NCBI RefSeq assembly: GCF_000518705.1
Contig: NZ_JAEC01000014.1
Location: forward strand, 1 to 64,000
Source: Shewanella colwelliana ATCC 39565
Lineage (GTDB): Bacteria > Pseudomonadota > Gammaproteobacteria > Enterobacterales > Shewanellaceae
Direction: 5' to 3'
DNA length: 64,000 nucleotides
In this document: piece by piece, positions 26,412 to 35,617 of the stretch
Numbering within the stretch: position 1 is the stretch's first letter
Layout of the letters: every line of letters starts with the position of its first letter
Notes under the pieces: model-generated
What the model was told of the DNA's origin: nothing
Databases searched by the model: none
What the model saw: the letters and a program-made list of their open reading frames with translations, nothing else
Made by a program: the position numbers and the translations under genes

Positions 26412-28952
26412 ATGATGCTTCGACTCTGCTTACTATTGTTGGCTCTACTGCCGTTATCTTCCTCTTATGCCGCAAATAATCAAAGCGTGCTCGCCATCTC
26501 CTCTAGTACAGCTTCTCTAGCAGATATTGACTCGCCCGAGGCTTTTCTCGGTTACCCCTTGGGCACATGGCATTTACGCCACGATCAAATTAACTATTAC
26601 CTCAAACAGCTTGCCAAACAAAGCTCAAGAGTTAGCTTAGAAGACACGGGGAAAAGCCATGAAGCTAGACAGCAGCTTACCGCAGTCATCACCGCGCCGA
26701 AGCATCAAGCAAACCTTGAGCAAATATTAAAGCAACGCCAAAAGGTAAAGTCTGGAGAGAAAATGACCGGCCCTTTAGTCATTTGGCTGGCTTATTCTAT
26801 CCACGGAGATGAGGCCAGTGGTGCCCATGCCGCACTAGAGGTCAGCTATCAGCTCAGCCATAGCCAAACGCCCTGGGTAAAACAGTTACTCGACGAAGCC
26901 ATTGTGTTGATCACCCCCACTCAAAACCCTGATGGTTTTGATCGCTTTTCAACCTGGACCAATAACTACACGGGCAAGGTTAAAGTCAGCGACGAAAACC
27001 ACAATGAACACAGGCAAAACTGGCCTTCTGGACGCCGCAATCATTACTTTGCCGATCTTAATCGCGACTGGTTATTCTTGCGCCACCCTGAGTCGCGGGG
27101 GCGTATCGCGTTATTTCATAAGTGGCAGCCACACTATGTGGGTGACTTTCACGAAATGGGCCATAACCAAAGTTACTTCTTTCAGCCCGGCGTCCCGACA
27201 CGCACTCACCCTTTTACGCCTAAAGAAAATCAACGTATTACTGAAGTGCTCGCAGGCTATCACACCGATGCACTTGATAAGGTTAAGCAACCTTACTTTA
27301 GCAAGCAAATGTTCGATGACTTCTATTACGGCAAAGGCTCAACCTATCCCGATATTAATGGTGCGGTGGGCATTTTATTTGAACAGGCTAGCGTCAGAGG
27401 GCAGGAGCAGGAGTCGGAAAACGGTAAGCTGCGCTTTGCCGATGCCATCGCTAATCAAGTCGCCACCTCTTACTCAAGTCTTAAGGGGGCCTTGGCACTA
27501 AAACAGGCGCTGATCGATTACCAGTCACAGTTTTACAAACGCAAAGACAAACATCTCCCCTCTGGTCGAGAAGTAGGCTTTTTAGTGAGTGCCAGCAGCG
27601 ATCCTGGTCGGCGCGATGATTTTGCGTCGCTATTACGCCAACACCAGATCCGCTATTTTTACCTCAATGACAATATCAAACAGGGTAAACATAGATATGA
27701 ACAACGCGATAGTCTGTTTATTCCAATCAATCAACCGCAGAAGACCTTGCTGTTAGCCCTGTTCGACCAGCGAACCGAGTTTGAGGACGCGACTTTTTAC
27801 GATGTGTCGAACTGGAACTTAGCCCACTCTTATCAGTTACATATTGCTCGCGATGTCAGCCTCAATGTCGATGATCTGCTACTTGAGCCCACCATAAACA
27901 AGCCAATTGCGATTGCTCCAAGCAGTGTGGCAATCTTAATTGACTGGCGTCAACAAAATGCGGCGCCTATGCTGCAACAGCTACTGGAAAACGATATTAA
28001 GGTTAAATTTGCCGCTAAGCCATTCAATCTAATGAATAACCAACTGGAACTAAACTTTGCAGCCGGCACCCTGCAAGTGCCTCTGGGTAAGCAGAAGCTA
28101 TCCGCCAATGAACTCGCCAACTTGATTACTTTATTGGCAAACACCCATGGCGTAGATTATCAGGTGACAAATAGTAGCCGAGCGAGCGCAGGTATCGATC
28201 TGGGTAGCCCTGACTTTCACCCCATCAACAAAGTAAAACCTTTAGTGATAACTGGCTATGGCACCAACTCATCGGAAGTCGGCGAACTCTGGTACTACAT
28301 GGACCAGCATCTAGGTGTACCACTGACTCAAGTGGACTCTTCTCGCTTACCAAGACTATCACTTGAGAAATATACCCATCTATTTCTCAGCGATGGCAGC
28401 TACGATAATTTCGATGATAAGCTCGCCAGAAAGCTAGGTCAGTTCGCCAACAGAGGTGGGGTTATCGTCGCACAAAAAGGCGCGCTCGAATGGCTTAGTA
28501 GAGGCAATCTGCTCAGAGCGGATCTGCGTAAAGCTCGATTCTTCGAACAATTATTTCCAACCGAAGGCTTAACGTTTGCCGAACAAGATAAGTTGAATGC
28601 GAGAAAGTCCATTGGTGGGGCGGTGTTGGCACTTGATATTGATCCCAGCCACCCGATCAACTTTGGTATAGATGGCGAGCAATTACCGATTTTAAAAAAT
28701 AAGGCCCTAGGACTACTTAAAAGCAGCACACCATTTATTACCGCCGCCACCTACGCAGATGAACCACTGTTAGATGGCTACCTCGCCATGGAGTACCAGC
28801 GCTCCTTAGGCGGTACTCCTGCGATAATGGTTGAACGACACGGTAAAGGGGCAATCGTCGCCCTAACAGATAACTTACTGTTTCGGAATATCTGGCTGGG
28901 TTCGCAAAAGGTATACGCCAACAGCCTCTATTTTATTCCCGAATTACATTAA
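26412..28952 (+). CDS. Secreted M14-family zinc metallopeptidase
   Basis: The 846-residue protein has a signal peptide (cleavage near residue 20) and an N-terminal M14 carboxypeptidase-like domain. The zinc ligands are His131 and Glu134 (SIHGDE) and His247 (GDFHEMGH), and Asn217-Arg218 sits at the expected substrate-binding position. The large C-terminal part (about 380-846) includes a glutamine-amidotransferase-like fold segment (FLSDGSYDNF, GGVIVAQKGALEW). Similar large M14 proteins occur widely in Shewanella and relatives. The peptide substrate is unknown. Confidence 0.88.
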   Translation: MMLRLCLLLLALLPLSSSYAANNQSVLAISSSTASLADIDSPEAFLGYPLGTWHLRHDQINYYLKQLAKQSSRVSLEDTGKSHEARQQLTAVITAPKHQANLEQILKQRQKVKSGEKMTGPLVIWLAYSIHGDEASGAHAALEVSYQLSHSQTPWVKQLLDEAIVLITPTQNPDGFDRFSTWTNNYTGKVKVSDENHNEHRQNWPSGRRNHYFADLNRDWLFLRHPESRGRIALFHKWQPHYVGDFHEMGHNQSYFFQPGVPTRTHPFTPKENQRITEVLAGYHTDALDKVKQPYFSKQMFDDFYYGKGSTYPDINGAVGILFEQASVRGQEQESENGKLRFADAIANQVATSYSSLKGALALKQALIDYQSQFYKRKDKHLPSGREVGFLVSASSDPGRRDDFASLLRQHQIRYFYLNDNIKQGKHRYEQRDSLFIPINQPQKTLLLALFDQRTEFEDATFYDVSNWNLAHSYQLHIARDVSLNVDDLLLEPTINKPIAIAPSSVAILIDWRQQNAAPMLQQLLENDIKVKFAAKPFNLMNNQLELNFAAGTLQVPLGKQKLSANELANLITLLANTHGVDYQVTNSSRASAGIDLGSPDFHPINKVKPLVITGYGTNSSEVGELWYYMDQHLGVPLTQVDSSRLPRLSLEKYTHLFLSDGSYDNFDDKLARKLGQFANRGGVIVAQKGALEWLSRGNLLRADLRKARFFEQLFPTEGLTFAEQDKLNARKSIGGAVLALDIDPSHPINFGIDGEQLPILKNKALGLLKSSTPFITAATYADEPLLDGYLAMEYQRSLGGTPAIMVERHGKGAIVALTDNLLFRNIWLGSQKVYANSLYFIPELH

Positions 28953-29042
28953 CGAGACTTACAATTAACCCTTTATGACATACTGGACGTTAATAGAGGT
29001 TATTAACTCTCAAGCACAATTCAAACTGGAGAATCAAAGGAT

Positions 29043-29330
29043 ATGATTAAACCATTAACGTTTTCATTAGCTTTCATCAGCGCTATAACTCTTAGCGCTT
29101 GTCAGCCTGCACCAAACACTGAAACTCAGATGGCCAATGAGGCTCCTGCCGACCTTAGTATGACAGAGCAAGTAAAGGATCAAGCTAAGCCCACCATTGG
29201 CCTTGCCAACCCTGCCGCTAAGTATTGCCAATCGCTGCAAGGCACATTAGCGCTGGATACTGGGGTGTGCACCCTACCGTCTGGTGAGGCAATAGATCAG
29301 TGGGAACTCATGCGCCGCGATCACCAATAA
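29043..29330 (+). CDS. DUF333 lipoprotein
   Basis: The 95-residue protein has a lipobox LSAC at about residue 20, so it is a likely lipoprotein. The C-terminal DUF333 motif reads NPAAKYC, then GVCTLP and DQWELMRRDH. Its function is unknown, though the family includes small putative hemolysin-like proteins. It follows the M14 gene by 90 nt in the same direction and may be co-transcribed. Confidence 0.85.
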   Translation: MIKPLTFSLAFISAITLSACQPAPNTETQMANEAPADLSMTEQVKDQAKPTIGLANPAAKYCQSLQGTLALDTGVCTLPSGEAIDQWELMRRDHQ

Positions 29331-29414
29331 CCTAGATACTCAAGCTAAAATGATGCGAGTCGCTATGCGACCCAAAGAGCCAAGTTATGCTAAAGCTTGC
29401 AACATCTGTGAAAA

Positions 29415-29876
29415 ATGTATGTAGCCTCAATGGCAGCCTAGCCTCGACGCTATCATAGCTCAACACCCACTCGATGTGTTCGCCATTGAGTAAAACCTCA
29501 AGGGGCTAATCCAGTATTCATGCTGCTGACAGCAGACAAGGAGAATTTGGTACTAAAACTCATTGCCCCATTGTGGCAACCGCAGTTTGATAGTGAGTGT
29601 TACAGTTTACAAGCACAGCCCTTAGGCATTAAGCCCCCACAACTGCGCTACCAAAGACTATACTGAGGTTGGTATTACTTAATTCAGGAGAGGCTTCATG
29701 GCATAATCCTTGATAAAGTTTTACCGCAGATGACGATACCCGAACGATACCATATCGCCATTGCGTTAGGTCAATTTACCAAGCACATGCATCAGCAACC
29801 CATTCCAACAAACCATCCTCTAAATATTGACTGGCGCGATTTTCTCACCAACCAACTTAAATTTTCATTTAGCTAG
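29415..29876 (+). pseudogene. Decayed kinase/phosphotransferase-like gene (N-lobe remnant)
   Basis: Translating this 570-bp gap shows kinase-like text in broken frames. One frame gives WQPSLDAIIAQHPLDVFAIE and stops. A shift to a second frame gives KPQGANPVFMLL and ENLVLKLIAPLWQ, then a TGA after YQRLY. The same frame resumes with GWYYLIQERLHG and LGQFTKHMHQQPI, ending in TAG after LKFSFS. The order (Gly loop, VLKL lysine strand, E helix, ERL hinge) fits the N-lobe of an aminoglycoside-phosphotransferase-like kinase. The catalytic C-lobe is gone. At least one shift, an internal stop and a 3' truncation make it inactive. Confidence 0.62.
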
Positions 29877-29901
29877 AACGGACTCCCAACTTAGCGTCAC
29901 A

Positions 29902-31125
29902 TCAGCCAATAAAAGCTAAATATCCCTGCAATATAATCGCATTCACAATATCAATGAAAAAGGCGCCAACAATGGGTACCACCATAAATGCCTGAGGAGA
30001 CGGGCCGGTTCGAGACACTAACGCCCCCATGTTCATCACAGCCGTCGGAGTTGCTCCCATACCAAAGCCACAATGCCCACCTGCCATCACCGCCGCATCA
30101 TAATTTGAACCCATCAACCTAAATGTCACGAAGTACGCAAAGATTGCCAGAATCACAGTTTGCGCCGTTAAAATAATCAGCAGCGGCACAGCTAGATCGA
30201 ATATTTCCCACAGCTTGAGGTTCATCAATGCCATCGCTAAAAACAGTGACAGCGACACGGTACCTAATACATCCACGCTTTCGCTATTGATTTTGTAACC
30301 ACGCGACAATTCGGTCGCATTGGTGATCACTACACCCAAAAAGAGTGCATAAACAAAATCAGGCATCTTCAACCAGCCAATATCCATTACTGCCACAAAT
30401 GAGCCAAACCACTTGGCCCCCGCTACACATAACAGCAAGATAAATAGTACTTCAAGTACGCTTTTTGCAGTAACGCGATCTTCTTCTAGCTGATCATAGG
30501 TCACCAAGTCAGGATGATCTTTATGATGATTCCCACCAATACCATATGAAGAGACGAGGCCATTCTTATTAATTAATCGCTGGGCAACAGGGCCACCAAT
30601 GATCCCTCCCATCACCAAGCCAAATGTCGCTGCCGCCATCGCAAACTCTAATGTACTAATGCCATAGTCATCAGAAAATGTCTGCGCCCATGCAGCGCCA
30701 GTACCATGCCCGCCTGACAAGGTAATTGAACCAGCTATCAGCCCCATTAAGGGCTCTAAACCTAGAGCGGTTGCCATACTGACACCGACGGCATTCTGGA
30801 TAACGATATAGAGCGATGCGATGCCTAGAAACAAAAAGACTTTTGAACCACCTCTCATCAACTGTTTATAACTAGCCGCCAAGCCGACAGTGCTAAAAAA
30901 CATCATCATCAAGGTATTTTGCATCGACAATGTAAAGGCCAAAGAGATTTTATTGAAATGCAACACGGTAATGACCGCAGCCACGATAAGACCGCCGACA
31001 ATAGGTTCGGGAATATTGTATTTTTTAAAAGCCGCCACATGACGATTAACCGTATGACCGATAAACAGCACTAGTATCGCCACCAAAAATGACTCTAGCT
31101 CACCGATAGTGTAAACAGTATTCAT
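29902..31125 (-). CDS. gltS: Sodium/glutamate symporter
   Basis: GltS imports glutamate with Na+. The 407-residue protein has the inverted-repeat topology of the ESS family, with the two re-entrant loops GSITLSGGHGTGAAW and GGHCGFGMGATPTA in the halves. The N-terminus TIGELESFLVAILVLFIG matches the family. It is transcribed alone on the minus strand; 31126-31356 upstream contains its promoter region and no other gene. Confidence 0.95.
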   Translation of the reverse strand: MNTVYTIGELESFLVAILVLFIGHTVNRHVAAFKKYNIPEPIVGGLIVAAVITVLHFNKISLAFTLSMQNTLMMMFFSTVGLAASYKQLMRGGSKVFLFLGIASLYIVIQNAVGVSMATALGLEPLMGLIAGSITLSGGHGTGAAWAQTFSDDYGISTLEFAMAAATFGLVMGGIIGGPVAQRLINKNGLVSSYGIGGNHHKDHPDLVTYDQLEEDRVTAKSVLEVLFILLLCVAGAKWFGSFVAVMDIGWLKMPDFVYALFLGVVITNATELSRGYKINSESVDVLGTVSLSLFLAMALMNLKLWEIFDLAVPLLIILTAQTVILAIFAYFVTFRLMGSNYDAAVMAGGHCGFGMGATPTAVMNMGALVSRTGPSPQAFMVVPIVGAFFIDIVNAIILQGYLAFIG

Positions 31126-31356
31126 GACACTCCTTTTTTGACGAAATAGTTAGCCTAGACAAAGTCGATTGCCTTAACTATTAACGTCGTTTTTTCTCTA
31201 AACTCGAGATAACTAACAAGTTTAGACCTAGAGATAGTCCATTGGCGCAACCCGCCAAAAAAGCGATGAAAAGTCATTGCATATCAGCAATGGCATCATT
31301 TTTTAAGAACAATTATCTCTTTGGATGGAAAAATGAAATTGGGTATTGAAAACGTC

Positions 31357-31518
31357 TCAGTTCAGAGTCGCGGATTCAGAGGGTGTATCAGTGTCCGCCG
31401 CTAAACGCTCACGTTCAGCTTTAGATACATACTTAGGTTTGCCAGTATGGTGAAGTTTTGCATTCGCTTTCTTCGCCTTGGCCTTAAGTGTTTGATTAAT
31501 TTTCTTCTTTCTATTCAT
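31357..31518 (-). CDS. DUF2986 family small basic protein
   Basis: This 53-residue protein starts MNRKKKINQTLKAKAKKANA and continues KPKYVSKAERERLA, the pattern of DUF2986 proteins in Shewanella and Vibrio. The N-terminal two-thirds is very lysine-rich, suggesting nucleic acid or ribosome contact, which is inference. The acidic tail (TDTDTPSES) is variable. A hairpin CATTGC/GCAATG at 31275-31292 lies downstream. Confidence 0.8.
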   Translation of the reverse strand: MNRKKKINQTLKAKAKKANAKLHHTGKPKYVSKAERERLAADTDTPSESATLN

Positions 31519-31629
31519 GAGCGCGATTATACCCTAAAAGCACACTTTTGTGTGCCTAGCCCAGTCAAACTGGTAACTAAGCCACACTTTTGCGTCACTC
31601 ATAGCAGCGCTTAAAACCGATGAATGAAA

Positions 31630-31660
31630 CAAAAAAGGCAGCCTAAAGCTACCTTTTCAC
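31630..31660 (-). terminator. Terminator after the Pmp3-like gene
   Basis: On the minus strand GGTAGC-TTTAG-GCTGCC is followed by a T-run. It lies about 20 nt past the stop of the small membrane protein gene. Confidence 0.65.
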
Positions 31661-31678
31661 GTTCCACAGCACAACAAG

Positions 31679-31846
31679 TTATGACTTAGTCACCACCCAT
31701 AATGCATGCAGCAGGCCTGGAATAAAGAACAGTAAACATAAGATGATATTGATAAGCAGATCTTTACCGACACCGCTCTTTAAAAATACGGCTACTGGTG
31801 GCAATAAGATTGCAATAATCACAAGTAGGAGTTTATTTGTATCCAT
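31679..31846 (-). CDS. YqaE/Pmp3-family small membrane protein
   Basis: The 55-residue protein has two hydrophobic helices with the family text LLPPVAVFLKSG and INIILCLLFFIPG. Pmp3 proteins affect membrane potential and salt or cold tolerance in yeast and plants; the bacterial role is unclear. The stop TAA is at 31679-31681. It lies 24 nt downstream of the pseudouridine synthase in the same direction. Confidence 0.85.
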   Translation of the reverse strand: MDTNKLLLVIIAILLPPVAVFLKSGVGKDLLINIILCLLFFIPGLLHALWVVTKS

Positions 31847-31870
31847 TTAGACGGTTTCCTTTTGGTCTAA

Positions 31871-32545
31871 TTATTTTCGTTTTGGCCAATCTAACTTCTC
31901 AGGGTTAGCCCATGTTTGCAACTGCTTTTTCACCCCATCTTGGTGAAACAGCTCTCCGATACTGGGCGCCACAATATATTGATACGCATGGCCAGCAAAT
32001 TGGAAATTCAAACTATAGGCATGTAAATAACCACGATCAGCTTGCTCACCACCATACAAATCATCACCTAAAATCGGTACGCCAATACTCGCTAGCGCCA
32101 CCCTTAGCTGATGGGTTTTCCCACTCAATGGCTTTAACAGGTACAAACGCATCCCTTCGCTCACCGATTGCGAGAAAAACTGGGTATAAGCAGGGTTTTC
32201 GGCGGTGCGTAGCAGTTTATACATACTGCGACGAGCTTTAGCCATATCACCAACAATCGAGCCCTGTTTCTTTTTTGGCTTGCCCTTGGCTAATGCGAGA
32301 TAATATTTTTGCACTTGATGGGCAGTGAACATCTCAGTAAAAGTCGCGGCTGCGGTCGGGTTCTTAGCAAACAATAACAAGCCTGATGTCATGGTATCTA
32401 GGCGGTGCACAGAATACAGCTTAATGCCGATATCCAGCTCAAGCTGCGCCATCACTCCCGCGTGGCCATCTTGGCTATGAAAATGGACTTTAGGCGACTT
32501 GTTGATGACCATAAACTCGGGTTCATCGGCGATGATCTGATACAT
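31871..32545 (-). CDS. RluA-type pseudouridine synthase
   Basis: The 224-residue protein isomerises a uridine in rRNA or tRNA. It has the catalytic HRLDTMTSGLLLFAK segment (Asp in HRLD) and the downstream KTHQLRVALASIGVPILGD motif. No S4 domain is present. It is close to the TIGR01621-type group rather than to RluC or RluD. The ATG at 32545 has AGG upstream; a TTG at 32557 would add four residues. The target base is unknown. Confidence 0.88.
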   Translation of the reverse strand: MYQIIADEPEFMVINKSPKVHFHSQDGHAGVMAQLELDIGIKLYSVHRLDTMTSGLLLFAKNPTAAATFTEMFTAHQVQKYYLALAKGKPKKKQGSIVGDMAKARRSMYKLLRTAENPAYTQFFSQSVSEGMRLYLLKPLSGKTHQLRVALASIGVPILGDDLYGGEQADRGYLHAYSLNFQFAGHAYQYIVAPSIGELFHQDGVKKQLQTWANPEKLDWPKRK

Positions 32546-32559
32546 GTGCACCTGCAAGA

Positions 32560-33915
32560 TTATGAGAAAGTAATAGTGATAATTAGGCCAGGTTGGTTAT
32601 CACCTAACGTAATCGTTGCATTATGGCGCTGCAATATCGCCTTCACTAACGATAGGCCCAAACCTGTGCCCTTGTTGTGGCGGCTTGGGTCAAGACGAAC
32701 AAGGCGATCAAACACTTTGTCTCTATCTTCCGCCGGAATACCAGGACCATTGTCACTGATTGTAACCTGATTACCCTGCTGAACAATCGACACCTTAGCC
32801 CCTTCACCGGCATACTTTATTGCGTTGTCGACTAAGTTGAAAAATGCTTGAAATAGCAGGTATTTGTCTGCCATTACAGTAAAGTCTTCATCGGTTTTCA
32901 GCACAAGTTGTTGCTCATTGAGCTCAGCCATCGCCTCGGCCATTTCATACAAATCGCTGCACAGCTGTTGTAAACTTAATGGCTGTAACTCTAGCGTCTG
33001 CTGTCCCTCTTCAATACGTGTCAGGGATAACATTGCATCAAATGTCGCCAGGCAATGATCCAACTCTTCGGTCAAAATTGCGCAAGCCTCATCTAACTCC
33101 TCAGGCCGTTTCTGAGGCAATTGTTCCAAACCAATACGTAAGTGAGACAATGGCGTACGCAGATCATGGGCAATATTGTCAGTCGCGCCGCGGACCGCGT
33201 TGAGGTTATTTTCTAAAGTATCGAGAACACGATTAAACTTACCCGCTAACATATCAAACTCGTCTTGGCGCCAGCTCACAGGCAGGCGCGTTGAATATTC
33301 TCCTTTCTCAATACGGCGACTCAAGCGGTTATATTGAACGAGACGGCGTAAAATCGCCTTAGAAAACAGATAACCTAAAGCCAAGGTCAACACAATCGTC
33401 AACATTAATGCGGTAATTGCCGCATTGACGAAACGATCAATCAAGGTGCCGAGCTGATCAGTCCGCGTGGCGATCAATACTGGTCCATAACGGGTCAAGA
33501 CCATACCGCCGGTTAAGATATGCAGCTTGTCGGGTCCACCTGTTAATATTGGAAAATCGCGAGTTTCTGGCAGCATGGGCATGTCATCGGGCATCATGCT
33601 CAGAGCGCCAATAAGATCTAACGAACTGCGCCACACAACCAGAGCTGTTTTCGGATCTGCTGTGCGAATTTGGGTGGCAAAACTACGCCTATCTAGGGTC
33701 AACGCCATCTGTTGATAGCGTGCTTTCTCTGCGGCAAGATGCTGATTAGTCTGTAGCTCCTGCTCATTATTGAGCTGTCTATACATACCAAAAAGCAAGG
33801 TACCAATGATCAAGGTGACCAGCGCAGAGAAGATAATGGTAATGCGCCAAGCACTGCTCTGATAGGGTCTAATGCCCCTGACGTAAGCGATAACCCGCTC
33901 CTCGAACCGTTTCAA
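32560..33915 (-). CDS. Sensor histidine kinase (HAMP, HisKA, HATPase)
   Basis: The 451-residue frame has two membrane helices (about 25-45 and 165-190) flanking a periplasmic sensor region of about 120 residues. HAMP follows, then the phosphoacceptor box AHDLRTPLSHLR, the N box DNAIKYAG and the G boxes DNGPGIP and GTGLGLSLV. The frame opens at TTG 33915, overlapping the response regulator by 47 nt. No normal start occurs before the first helix, so the true start is uncertain. It pairs with the regulator upstream; the PepSY and BOF genes of the operon suggest an envelope or metal signal. Confidence 0.88.
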   Translation of the reverse strand: MKRFEERVIAYVRGIRPYQSSAWRITIIFSALVTLIIGTLLFGMYRQLNNEQELQTNQHLAAEKARYQQMALTLDRRSFATQIRTADPKTALVVWRSSLDLIGALSMMPDDMPMLPETRDFPILTGGPDKLHILTGGMVLTRYGPVLIATRTDQLGTLIDRFVNAAITALMLTIVLTLALGYLFSKAILRRLVQYNRLSRRIEKGEYSTRLPVSWRQDEFDMLAGKFNRVLDTLENNLNAVRGATDNIAHDLRTPLSHLRIGLEQLPQKRPEELDEACAILTEELDHCLATFDAMLSLTRIEEGQQTLELQPLSLQQLCSDLYEMAEAMAELNEQQLVLKTDEDFTVMADKYLLFQAFFNLVDNAIKYAGEGAKVSIVQQGNQVTISDNGPGIPAEDRDKVFDRLVRLDPSRHNKGTGLGLSLVKAILQRHNATITLGDNQPGLIITITFS

Positions 33916-34546
33916 TCAGCTCGCCAAAGCCAAGCTCTTCAAACTTACGACGCAGTTTAGCGATATGCACATCGATGACATTGGTGCGAGGGTCAAAATG
34001 ATAATCCCATACCGCTTCAAACAATAAAGTACGACTGATCACCTGATTGGGGTGTTCCATCAAATACTTAAGCAATTGGAACTCTTTAGGTTGCAGTAAA
34101 ATCTCAGTGCCACCAAGAGTTACCTTACGGGTCAACAACTCCATCACTAAATTACCCACCGACAACTCAGTATGTGCAGGCAATGAATTGCCACGCTGCA
34201 TCAGTTTTTCGGCTCGCACTAGCAGTTCGGAGAAGGCAAAAGGCTTAGTCATGTAATCGTCGCCACCCGCCCTAAGACCTTTGACACGCTCATCAACATG
34301 ACTCAGTGCAGACAAAATGAGCACCGGGGTTTGATCACCCGTTGCACGAAGTGCCGCCAACAGTTTTAAACCATCAAGTTGCGGTAACATGCGGTCTAAC
34401 ACAATCAAGTCGTATGACATGCTCGTCGCAAGTAACAAGCCTTGGTGACCATCACTGGCAGTTTCGATATTGTGTCCTTGTTCAGTAAATCCTTTGACCA
34501 CATATTCGGTTGTGGTCGCATCATCTTCTACCAGTAATATTTTCAT
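33869..34546 (-). CDS. OmpR/PhoB-family response regulator
   Basis: The 225-residue protein has a receiver domain with the acidic pair EDD, phosphoacceptor Asp in LIVLDRMLP (about residue 51) and conserved Lys in MTKPF. It has a C-terminal winged helix (RTLLFEAVWDYHFDPRTNVIDVHI). It precedes its kinase and follows the PepSY gene by 3 nt. The group resembles the QseB/PmrA type. Targets are not visible; self-control of the operon is likely. Confidence 0.93.
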   Translation of the reverse strand: MKILLVEDDATTTEYVVKGFTEQGHNIETASDGHQGLLLATSMSYDLIVLDRMLPQLDGLKLLAALRATGDQTPVLILSALSHVDERVKGLRAGGDDYMTKPFAFSELLVRAEKLMQRGNSLPAHTELSVGNLVMELLTRKVTLGGTEILLQPKEFQLLKYLMEHPNQVISRTLLFEAVWDYHFDPRTNVIDVHIAKLRRKFEELGFGELIETVRGAGYRLRQGH

Positions 34547-34549
34547 CGA

Positions 34550-35086
34550 TTAATCCCACTTTAACAGGGGTAAAGGCCGCTGTTTTTCAATATCAAAAGC
34601 TATCTTATGTTTGCCGTTAGCATCGATAAGTTTTAATTCTAAATAACTAATACCCAGATCGTGATCTAGCTGCGCTTCAATAACGTGAGCCTTACTGCTG
34701 CCCACAGCTAATTTAACTAAATGGGAGAAGGAAAGATCACTATTAATCAAGACTTGCACAGCCCTTACGCCGTCATGATCATCGGCCTCTATCGGTTCAA
34801 CCTTCTGGTGAATAAGGCTGCCATCTTTGGCCCAAAATTCAAACTCTGAAATGGTCTCGGCTTGGGTATCAATGATGCTAATTTCGTATATTAGCTCACC
34901 ATTCTCAACATCAATATCAAATTCAGAAATGACCCCTGGATATTGCTTCTCAACCTGTGCCATCAACATCTGCGGAGTGAGACCTTGGTTATTTGACAGC
35001 AACTCAAGTACCGCCGTATTTGCATTGGCAATACCAGCTATACCCACACCAGATAACAGCATCAAACTGACTAACCAACGAGCCAT
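34550..35086 (-). CDS. Exported PepSY-domain protein
   Basis: The 178-residue protein has a signal peptide ending near ANA-NT and two PepSY-like repeats, the first around VEKQYPGVISEFDIDVENGELIYEI and the second around VIEAQLDHDLGISYLELKL. Such proteins often modulate a neighbouring sensor kinase in the periplasm. GGAGGAG supports the ATG at 35086. It lies between the BOF gene and the response regulator in one operon. Confidence 0.82.
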   Translation of the reverse strand: MARWLVSLMLLSGVGIAGIANANTAVLELLSNNQGLTPQMLMAQVEKQYPGVISEFDIDVENGELIYEISIIDTQAETISEFEFWAKDGSLIHQKVEPIEADDHDGVRAVQVLINSDLSFSHLVKLAVGSSKAHVIEAQLDHDLGISYLELKLIDANGKHKIAFDIEKQRPLPLLKWD

Positions 35087-35147
35087 GGCTCCTCCATTAA
35101 CATTCTCTATGTCGGTATCTTACTGAATACCTGCATCAATGGCGATA

Positions 35148-35504
35148 CTAGTGTGTATCACCCATCAAATCTATTTCATCAATCTCAATTTCAATGCCGC
35201 TCCACTCATCATCGACTTCACCCTTTAAGGTGACGGTGGTATTGCTGTTCACTTCAATGTCACGCCACAATGCATTGTCTATCTCAACCTCGACTTCGCC
35301 ACTATTGTCGCGAAAAAGGTATTTCTCATCACCCAAGCTTTTTATGAGGTGTCCAGTTAGTTCCACTGGCGTGTCATCCTTGGCATTCAAAGTATCCGCA
35401 GCGCGATTGACTGGTTTATCTGCACCGGGACCGTTATAGGCAGCAAAGGCTGGTAATGTAAGCACGCAAGATAGAATGAGCGTCCCGGTTAGTTTCTTAG
35501 CCAT
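35148..35504 (-). CDS. YgiW/YdeI-like exported OB-fold (BOF) protein
   Basis: The 118-residue protein has a signal peptide (MAKKLTGTLIL to AFA) and a bacterial OB-fold domain. Family features include VELTGHLIKSLGDEKYLFRDNSGEVEVEID and a final VTLKGEVDDEW. YgiW and YdeI relatives help cells resist cationic peptides, peroxide and metals, and ygiW sits beside qseBC in E. coli; the arrangement here is parallel. The ATG at 35504 with GGGGGAAAG upstream is preferred over the longer frame from 35573. Confidence 0.85.
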   Translation of the reverse strand: MAKKLTGTLILSCVLTLPAFAAYNGPGADKPVNRAADTLNAKDDTPVELTGHLIKSLGDEKYLFRDNSGEVEVEIDNALWRDIEVNSNTTVTLKGEVDDEWSGIEIEIDEIDLMGDTH

Positions 35505-35617
35505 AAAATCTTTCCCCCAAATAGATAATGAGGTCAGTGTAATGCAGCAACAATATCTAGGAGATGGAACCAAGATTAACCTTTGATCATATTCAGTTCA
35601 GCCTAAGAACAGCTTTG

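Noticed and set aside
29331..29414. Further gene text ahead of the kinase remnant
   Set aside because: No frame gives recognisable protein in these 84 bases.
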